Notes under the pieces: model-generated
The model's input: only the letters and a program-made list of their open reading frames with translations
Told to the model about the DNA's origin: nothing
Database searches by the model: none
Shown: in pieces, positions 58,614 to 64,000 of the stretch
How the letters are laid out: each line of letters begins with the position of its first letter
How positions within the stretch are numbered: position 1 is the stretch's first letter
Assembly (NCBI GenBank): GCA_036405135.1
Contig: DASWYF010000020.1
Span: 354,000 to 417,999 of the forward strand
Source of the DNA: Verrucomicrobiia bacterium
Lineage (GTDB): Bacteria; Verrucomicrobiota; Verrucomicrobiia; Limisphaerales; JAEYXS01
Length of the DNA stretch: 64,000 bases
Reading direction: 5' to 3'
Program-made: the position numbers and the translations under genes

Positions 58614-61600
58614 TCAGTTCTTCGTCACTACTTCATCCATGTTCAGGACCATGTTCGCCACTATGGTGTAGGCGGCGAGTTCGCTCACATTCAGTGTGGT
58701 GTCTGCTTTGGAATCGCCGTAGCTGATGGCTTTCTTGGCGGCTTCAGTGTCTTTCTCGTAGCGGACGAGTTGTTTGAAGTAGCTGTCTTTCAGCACTTCG
58801 GTTTCCTGTTTGCTCGGTTCGCGGCCAGTGGCGGTTTGGAAACCGAAGGCGAGGCGGTCGCTCACGGTGGTGCCGCCTTCTTTCATCATGCGTTGGGCGA
58901 AGGCGCGGGCGGCTTCGAAGTGTTGCACGTCGTTCATCAGTTGCAGTGCTTGCAAGGGCGTGTTGCTGCGTTCGCGCTTCACGCAGAAGGCTTCGCGGCT
59001 GGGGGCATCGAAGGTGGTCATCGCGGGCGCGGGCGCGGTGCGCTTGATGAAGGTGTAGAGGCTGCGGCGGTAGAGGGCGTCGCCCGCGTCCTGCTTGTAG
59101 TAGCGCGTGTTGCTGCCGCTGTAGGCGACGGGCTCCCAGATGTTCTCGGGCTGGTAAGGTTTCACGGCCTTGCCGCCGATGGTGTTGTTCATCAGGCCAC
59201 TGACGGCGAGGACGTTATCGCGCAAGACTTCGGCATCGAAACGGAAGCGTGGGCCGCGTGCGAGAAGGAGATTCTCGGGATCGGCGGCGATGAGTTTGGC
59301 GTTCACCTTTGAATCCTGGCGGTAGGTGGCGGAGGTGACGATGAGGCGCACGAATTTCTTCGTGTCCCAGCCTTGTTTACGGAAGGTGACGGCGAGCCAG
59401 TCGAGCAGTTCAGGGTGTGACGGCGGCTGGCCTTGCGAGCCGAAATCACCGGAGGTTTTCACGAGTCCAGTGCCGAAGAATTGCTGCCAATAGCGGTTCA
59501 CGGTGACGCGGGCGGTGAGCGGGTTTTCTTCGGAGACGAGCCAATCGGCGAGGTCGAGACGGTCAGGGATCTCGCTGCGCGATTTGATTTTCGGGAAGGC
59601 GGCGGGTGTGCCGGGCTTCACCTTGTCGCCGGGTTGGTTGTATTGACCGCGGATCATCACGAAGGCGTCGCGCTTCTGCGGGAGATCGGCCATGATGAAG
59701 GTGGCGTCGATGCTTTTATCGAGTTCATCGCGCTTGTCCTGAAAGGGTTTCTTCTCCGCGCGCAGGGGATCGAAGATGTCGCTCGTGCCCTGGCAGACGT
59801 TCTCGAAATAATAATCGCGCAGGCGCTGATGCTGCTCGGGTTTGCGTTCCTCGGGTTTGATGGAGCGCAGGATGTTCTTCACGTCATCGGGCACACCGGC
59901 GACGACTTTGCCCTGGTTCGTTTTGAGCCAGAGGGAGAGCGAGTAGGTGGGATCATTCGCGGGATCGACGGTGTAACTCACGCCCGTCTTGTCCCAATAC
60001 ATCGTGCCGTCCTTGTGTGTGAAGGCGAGGCCCGCGAACTTCGTGCCGGCCTTGAGCTTCAGTTTCGCGATGTCGAATTCCAGTTTCACCCATTCGCCGG
60101 TCTTGGGCAGCGGACCCATGACGATGCGTTCCACGGTGCCTTCCTTGCCCCACTCGATGGAGTTCGTCTCGCCCCATAAGGCGCGGTGCGACCATGAGCC
60201 GGTGTTGAACTGCAGCATCACACCTTTCGGCGGATCTTTCGGGTCGAGATAGACGTGAGTGAAGATCTTGCCTTTCGCGGGCACGAAGAGCTGTTGCGGC
60301 AGGCCGTCGAAGAAATCCTGCACGATGCCTTTGCCGGAACGCTTGATCGCTTTCTGGCCGCTGTGCACGGGGCCTTCGCCGCTGGTGATCCATTTGAGGG
60401 GATGATTGTCCGCAGTATGTTGCGGCTTCGCACCGGTGGGCAGATCGTCATCCACCCACACGGTCTCGATAGTTTTCTTCTCAGGCTTCGGATCTTGTTC
60501 GGCGGGGTCTTTGTAATCGAGCTTGGCGAGCGCGTCCTTGATCTTCGTGTTCACGTTCGCGATGTCCGCGTCGTATTGCTTCAACTGTTTCTCTTGCGCG
60601 GGTGTAGTGAGTTTCAGGATTGGCGGGGTGAGGAGGATGTTACCATCCATGGCCGGATCCGCTGCGCTGTTGAAGAAGGCGTAAAGCTGATAAAATTCTT
60701 TTTGCGAGATGGGATCGAACTTGTGGTCGTGGCACTGCGCGCAACCGGCGGTGAGGCCCATCCACACGGCGGCGGTGGTCTCGGTGCGATCCACGGCGTA
60801 GCGGAAGATGAATTCCTCATTGATGGAACCGCCTTCACTGGTGGTGACGTTGCAGCGGTTGAAGCCGGAGGCGATCTGCTGGTCGCGCGTGGGGTTCTTC
60901 AGGAGATCACCGGCGATCTGCCATTTCGTGAACTGGTCGAACGGGAGGTTTTCATTGTAAGCGCGCACGACCCAATCGCGATACGGCCACATGGAGCGTT
61001 CGTTATCGAGGTGCAGGCCGTGAGTATCGCCATAGCGTGCGGCATCGAGCCAGTAGCGGGCCATGTGCTCGCCGTAACGCGGCGAGGCGAGGAGGCGATC
61101 GACGACTTTCTCGTAGGCGTCAGGAGATTTATCAGCGACGAAGGCTTCGATCTCTTTCAACGTGGGCGGGAGGCCGGTGAGATCGAAAGTGACGCGGCGA
61201 ATCAAAGTGATGCGATCAGCTTCCGATGAGGGCTTGAGCTTGTGCTCGGTGAGCTTGGCGGCGATGAAGTTATCAATGCTGTTGCGCGGCCATTTCGTAT
61301 CCTTCACCGCAGGAACGGCAGGAAGTTTGGCCGCTTCAAAGGACCAGTGACCGGCGAAGGGAGCACCGGCTTCGATCCATTTCTTGATGAGGGCGACTTG
61401 ATCGGACTTAAGCGTTTTGTGCGTTTCCGGCGGAGGCATCACGTCGTTCTCGTCTTTGGTGATGATGCGTTTCCAGACTTCGCTGGCCTTGGCGTCGCCG
61501 GGCTTCACGGCTTGATAGCCGCCGAGGTCTTTCAGGATGCCGTCTTTCGTATCGAGGCGGAGCTTGGCCTTGCGGGTCTTTTCATCGGGGCCGTGGCAGT

Positions 61601-61760
61601 GGAAGCAATTGTCCGATAAAATGGGCCGGATATCGCGGTTGAAGTCGATGTCCGAAGATTTGGTGGCGGCTTGGGCGTCGCGTTGGTAAAGGGTTGATAC
61701 GGCGCAAAGAGCGGCGAGAACCCAAGCGTTAAGGCGGCGCGATGGACTAAAAGTGCTCAT
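58614..61760 (-). CDS. PSD1-type protein with cytochrome motif and inserted lectin-like domain
   Basis: The 1048-residue exported protein has a signal peptide ([22 protein letters not shown] in part) and a PSCyt1 domain with [11 protein letters not shown] (Cys52, Cys55, His56) and [11 protein letters not shown]1549 follows ([31 protein letters not shown]), then an inserted beta domain of about 170 residues (430-600) with [30 protein letters not shown] and the LamG-like [19 protein letters not shown]. The DUF1553 domain ends the protein ([39 protein letters not shown]). The inserted domain is clearly related to the one in the neighbouring surface protein at 63028-64000. It is probably periplasmic or surface-located, and its DUF1501 partner follows beyond the cassette. 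Confidence 0.95.
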   Translation of the reverse strand: MSTFSPSRRLNAWVLAALCAVSTLYQRDAQAATKSSDIDFNRDIRPILSDNCFHCHGPDEKTRKAKLRLDTKDGILKDLGGYQAVKPGDAKASEVWKRIITKDENDVMPPPETHKTLKSDQVALIKKWIEAGAPFAGHWSFEAAKLPAVPAVKDTKWPRNSIDNFIAAKLTEHKLKPSSEADRITLIRRVTFDLTGLPPTLKEIEAFVADKSPDAYEKVVDRLLASPRYGEHMARYWLDAARYGDTHGLHLDNERSMWPYRDWVVRAYNENLPFDQFTKWQIAGDLLKNPTRDQQIASGFNRCNVTTSEGGSINEEFIFRYAVDRTETTAAVWMGLTAGCAQCHDHKFDPISQKEFYQLYAFFNSAADPAMDGNILLTPPILKLTTPAQEKQLKQYDADIANVNTKIKDALAKLDYKDPAEQDPKPEKKTIETVWVDDDLPTGAKPQHTADNHPLKWITSGEGPVHSGQKAIKRSGKGIVQDFFDGLPQQLFVPAKGKIFTHVYLDPKDPPKGVMLQFNTGSWSHRALWGETNSIEWGKEGTVERIVMGPLPKTGEWVKLEFDIAKLKLKAGTKFAGLAFTHKDGTMYWDKTGVSYTVDPANDPTYSLSLWLKTNQGKVVAGVPDDVKNILRSIKPEERKPEQHQRLRDYYFENVCQGTSDIFDPLRAEKKPFQDKRDELDKSIDATFIMADLPQKRDAFVMIRGQYNQPGDKVKPGTPAAFPKIKSRSEIPDRLDLADWLVSEENPLTARVTVNRYWQQFFGTGLVKTSGDFGSQGQPPSHPELLDWLAVTFRKQGWDTKKFVRLIVTSATYRQDSKVNAKLIAADPENLLLARGPRFRFDAEVLRDNVLAVSGLMNNTIGGKAVKPYQPENIWEPVAYSGSNTRYYKQDAGDALYRRSLYTFIKRTAPAPAMTTFDAPSREAFCVKRERSNTPLQALQLMNDVQHFEAARAFAQRMMKEGGTTVSDRLAFGFQTATGREPSKQETEVLKDSYFKQLVRYEKDTEAAKKAISYGDSKADTTLNVSELAAYTIVANMVLNMDEVVTKN

Positions 61761-61853
61761 GACTGGCTATGCCGGGAGAATAGACGATGAGGAGGGCGGG
61801 AGCCATGCAGAATTTTGTTCGTGGTATGTAAAATTGTGGCCGGGAATGTGAGA

Positions 61854-61881
61854 GTTTGCGCCGACTAATGTCGGCGGCTAC
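61854..61881 (-). repeat. REP copy A
   Basis: On the minus strand the 28-mer reads GTAGCCGCCGACATTAGTCG followed by GCGCAAAC: a GTAG head and a hairpin GCCGAC-ATTA-GTCGGC. Confidence 0.85.
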
Positions 61882-61946
61882 GGGGTTTGAATGGCGCGGT
61901 GTGGGTTCGAAAGGCGTTTGGACGAGAGGGTGATTATGATGGTGGG

Positions 61947-61974
61947 GTTAGCGCGGACTGACGTCCGCGGCTAC
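61947..61974 (-). repeat. REP copy B
   Basis: GTAG head and stem GCGGAC/GTCCGC; the central stem pair is swapped with respect to copy A, so pairing is retained. Confidence 0.85.
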
Positions 61975-62002
61975 GAGAGGAGACGGACGCTTCGTGATTT
62001 TG

Positions 62003-62030
62003 GTAGCCGTCGACGTTAGTCGGCGCTAAC
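62003..62030 (+). repeat. REP copy C (opposite orientation)
   Basis: The 28-mer GTAGCCGTCGACGTTAGTCG plus GCGCTAAC lies 41 bp before the RAYT start and is inverted relative to the other five copies; one stem pair is a G-T wobble. Confidence 0.85.
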
Positions 62031-62071
62031 TTTTTTTCGCACAAGGCGTACGTAAGCAATTTGCTGAGGAA

Positions 62072-62707
62072 GTGACGCTATCCATCAAAATGAGAGACGA
62101 GGATTATTTGTTCCGTCCAGAGAAGGAACCGCGCTCGGCATTTTCTCACTATCTGCCGAGGCTGAAACGGGTGTTCTATCAGGCGGACGCTGTGGTGTTC
62201 TGGACTGTGCCGACAGCGAAGCGGGTGAAAGGATGGCTGGATGATTCCTTTCACGCGAATTTCCGGGAAATGATGCTGCATACTGCGGCGCGAGAAGGGT
62301 TGCTTTGCCCGATGTATTGTCTGATGCCGGATCATCTGCATTTTGTATGGATGGGGATAAGGAAGGATTGTGATCAGCGGAATGGGATGAAGTTCTTCAA
62401 AGCGCAGTTGGGCAAGAAATTGAAACCGTTGAAATTTCAACATCAGGCACATGACCATGTGTTATCGCAAGAGGAGCGGAAGCGTGATGCGTTTGTGAAG
62501 GTTTGTGATTATTCGCTGATGAATCCGGTGAGCGCGGGGTTGGTAGCGAGAGTTGAAGATTGGAAATATTTCGGGGCGGTAGTTCCGGGTTATCCCGATG
62601 TGAACCCGAGCGAACAGGGATTTTGGCCGTGGTTTTGGGAATACTATCTGAAGGTGAGAGAGCCGGGGATTGAGGAGCGGAAATTGCCGCTACGAGAGAT
62701 GGAGTAG
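62072..62707 (+). CDS. REP-associated tyrosine transposase (RAYT, Y1/HUH family)
   Basis: The 211-residue protein has the HUH motif LMPDHLHFVWMG with His88 and His90 and the single catalytic tyrosine in VCDYSLMNPVSAGLVAR (Tyr147). The Y-x-x-x-NP-x-x-AGLV signature is typical of RAYTs, which are related to IS200/IS605 transposases and process REP hairpins at the GTAG head. Three REP copies lie on each side. The GTG at 62072 opens the frame; ATG 62090 (MRDEDYLF) is an equally likely start. RAYTs are usually single-copy, vertically inherited genes rather than selfish elements. Confidence 0.93.
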   Translation: MTLSIKMRDEDYLFRPEKEPRSAFSHYLPRLKRVFYQADAVVFWTVPTAKRVKGWLDDSFHANFREMMLHTAAREGLLCPMYCLMPDHLHFVWMGIRKDCDQRNGMKFFKAQLGKKLKPLKFQHQAHDHVLSQEERKRDAFVKVCDYSLMNPVSAGLVARVEDWKYFGAVVPGYPDVNPSEQGFWPWFWEYYLKVREPGIEERKLPLREME

Positions 62708-62733
62708 TGATGGTGGAGGAAGCGATAGGAGAG

Positions 62734-62761
62734 GTTTGCGCGGACTGATGTCCGCGGCTAC
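62734..62761 (-). repeat. REP copy D
   Basis: The same 28-mer type (head GTAG on the minus strand, stem GCGGAC/GTCCGC, loop ATCA) lies 27 bp after the RAYT stop. Confidence 0.85.
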
Positions 62762-62822
62762 GAGATGAAGGGTTTTGTGGTGTGTTCGTGAGTTTGAGAC
62801 AGGAATGGAGACGGTGATGGAG

Positions 62823-62850
62823 GTTAGCGCCGACTAATGTCGGCGGCTAC
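62823..62850 (-). repeat. REP copy E
   Basis: The 28-mer has stem GCCGAC/GTCGGC, as copy A, and differs from copy A only in its tail (GTTAG against GTTTG on the plus strand). Confidence 0.85.
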
Positions 62851-62913
62851 GGTTTTTGAATGGTGCGGTGTAGTTCGGGTGTGGTCTTTCAATGAAGGGA
62901 GCAATGATGGCGA

Positions 62914-62941
62914 GTTAGCGCGGACTGATGTCCGCGGCTAC
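62914..62941 (-). repeat. REP copy F
   Basis: The 28-mer has stem GCGGAC/GTCCGC as copy D. Together with D and E it fills the 320-bp gap between the RAYT gene and the surface-protein gene; nothing else is seen there. Confidence 0.85.
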
Positions 62942-63027
62942 GAGATGAGGGGAAAATGGAGATCGCGCGGAGTCGGCTTTCGCCAGGACTTCCGCGCGAT
63001 CAAGACACCGTAGGGGCTCGCCCACGG

Positions 63028-64000
63028 TTAATTGGTCACAAACACCATGTAGAAACCTTGCGCCGTGGCGCCGGTATCCAGCCAGCTTGCTGCGGTGCTG
63101 GTGGCCGGGACGTTGCCGCTGAGGTCAGTCCAGGTGGTGTCGGTAAGATTCTGTTTGCGAACGACGCGGTAGGTCTTGCCAACCGTGCTGTTCCAGATGA
63201 TGCGCATGCCGCCGGTCTCTTTCTTCACGGCGCCGATCGCGACGGCGTTGCCAGTGATGGTGACGTTCGCGGAGGCGTTAGCGCCGAGGGTGTAGCCTGT
63301 GCCTGCGATAGCCTTCAGCGTGGCGGTCTTGTTCGCGGCGAGGGTGGTTGAGGCTTTCGGCGTCAGCGTGATGGTGGTCGAGGCGCTACCGGCGGGGATG
63401 GTCACGGTGGTGGCGAGCGTGTTGTAGCTCACGCCGTTCGTGGCAGTGCCGCTGTAGGCGAGATTCACCGTCAGGGCGGACGTGGTCGCACCGGTGCGAG
63501 TAATGGTGAAGACGCCGGTATCGAGGCCGATCACGGAGGCGTTCGCATCCGTGGCGCTCACGGTGACGGTAGCAGAACCGGTCGGCGGAGGCGTGGTGGT
63601 GGTGCCATCGGTTTTGCCGGTGGCATCCCAAGTGACACGGCCGCCGTAGGCGGAGAACGCCATCCCCTTGACGGTTTTGCCTTCGAGGCCCACGGCACTG
63701 GCAGGGACTTCGAGGCGGACCCATTGGCCGGTAGCAGGCAACGCACCAGCGTTGTAACGGCTCACCGTGCCCGCTGTTCCATAAGTGATCAGGTTCTCGC
63801 CCCAGTAGGCGCGGTGTTCCCACGAACCATCCGTCCACTGCAACATCAGCTCACGCGGAGGGTTCGCCGGGTCCAGATACACATAAGCGAACAGCTTGTC
63901 GCCCGTGTTGACCGCCAGCGTCGCCGTCGCGTAGTCGAAGTAGTGCTGGTGCAGGCCCGTCGCGATCGCGGACTGATGCGCCACCGTGCCCGAGAACGCC
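63028..64000 (-). CDS. C-terminal part of a large surface protein (LamG/Calx-beta type), truncated by the window
   Basis: The frame runs off the right edge, so only the last 324 residues are visible (TAA end at 63028). They contain a lectin-like beta domain (LFAYVYLDPANPPRELMLQW, GSWEHRAYWGE, TGQWVRLEVPASAVGLEG). A Thr/Pro linker follows, then a Calx-beta-like domain (DTGVFTITRTGATTSALTV, then GTATNGVSY and VTIPAGSASTTITLTPKA). The end is a short domain typical of verrucomicrobial secreted proteins (WNSTVGKTYRVVRKQNLTDT). These regions are usually extracellular and calcium-binding or adhesive. The lectin-like part is homologous to the insertion in the PSD1 protein at 58614-61760. Confidence 0.88.
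   Translation of the reverse strand, partial: AFSGTVAHQSAIATGLHQHYFDYATATLAVNTGDKLFAYVYLDPANPPRELMLQWTDGSWEHRAYWGENLITYGTAGTVSRYNAGALPATGQWVRLEVPASAVGLEGKTVKGMAFSAYGGRVTWDATGKTDGTTTTPPPTGSATVTVSATDANASVIGLDTGVFTITRTGATTSALTVNLAYSGTATNGVSYNTLATTVTIPAGSASTTITLTPKASTTLAANKTATLKAIAGTGYTLGANASANVTITGNAVAIGAVKKETGGMRIIWNSTVGKTYRVVRKQNLTDTTWTDLSGNVPATSTAASWLDTGATAQGFYMVFVTN

Noticed and set aside
61854..62941. Possible CRISPR array from repeated 28-mers
   Set aside because: Spacing is irregular (from about 30 to 700 bp), one copy is inverted, the repeats form GTAG-type hairpins and a RAYT gene is present; no cas gene is seen.

Overview
The window looks like a chromosomal segment of a member of the Verrucomicrobiota (Pedosphaera/Limisphaera-like relatives). 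This is inferred from gene content: paired planctomycete-type cytochrome (DUF1549/DUF1553) and DUF1501 genes, a YfiR/TonB-receptor/sensor-kinase operon, small pseudopilin-like proteins with the NLKQIDGAIQQW signature, a four-helix-bundle (S23-like) protein embedded in inverted repeats, and a RAYT transposase among REP hairpins. There is no rRNA and no CRISPR array; one tRNA gene (Thr-UGU) is present. Most genes are GC-rich with a strong third-position bias. The clear exception is an AT-rich membrane-protein gene at 46.6-48.0 kb.

Layout. 0-3.5 kb: tail of sucD, a YggT-like membrane protein, TatD nuclease and a glycine-rich exported protein. 3.5-12.8 kb: a sulfur region with cysteine desulfurase divergent from a siroheme sulfite reductase, then cysH-cysD-[BRO/DinD-like gene]-cysN, interspersed with a nucleotidyltransferase pair, a peroxiredoxin and a DUF1275 protein. 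12.8-16.1 kb: housekeeping genes (alpha/beta hydrolase, CpXC protein, glutathionyl-hydroquinone reductase, RpiB). 16.1-25.2 kb: signalling (two response-regulator/kinase hybrids, a CHASE8-like hybrid kinase with YfiR and a TonB receptor), an SDR and tRNA-Thr. 25.3-29.6 kb: an unpaired DUF1549/DUF1553 protein, YmdB-type phosphoesterase and three tandem pseudopilin-like paralogues. 29.8-37.3 kb: a heavy-metal (Cu/Ag-type) RND efflux operon with a Cys-rich secreted leader protein and a terminal metal-binding protein. 37.5-41.1 kb: small genes, kup and crcB. 41.4-45.6 kb: an intact DUF1553-DUF1501 operon. 45.8-56.4 kb: mixed genes including an M20 peptidase, an SGNH hydrolase, aroB and several unknowns. 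56.5-61.8 kb: a second DUF1553-DUF1501 operon (minus strand) split by a gene-bearing inverted-repeat cassette. 61.8-64 kb: a REP/RAYT island and the C-terminal end of a large Calx-beta-type surface protein.

The most interesting structure is the 606-bp cassette at 58002-58607. Two 36-bp inverted arms (35/36 identical) enclose one S23-like four-helix-bundle gene whose start codon lies inside an arm. The cassette accounts for nearly all of the spacing between two genes that are 11 bp apart in the sibling operon of this same window. Two gene-less elements with related arms (38433-38590 and 56414-56513) lie exactly between convergent stop codons. This suggests an element family with a preference for sites next to stop codons. 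A second system is the REP/RAYT island, where six 28-bp GTAG-type hairpins with compensatory stem changes surround a tyrosine transposase. A third hairpin family appears between the efflux genes and upstream of aroB.

All assignments come from reading the sequence and from memory of protein families. No database search was run.
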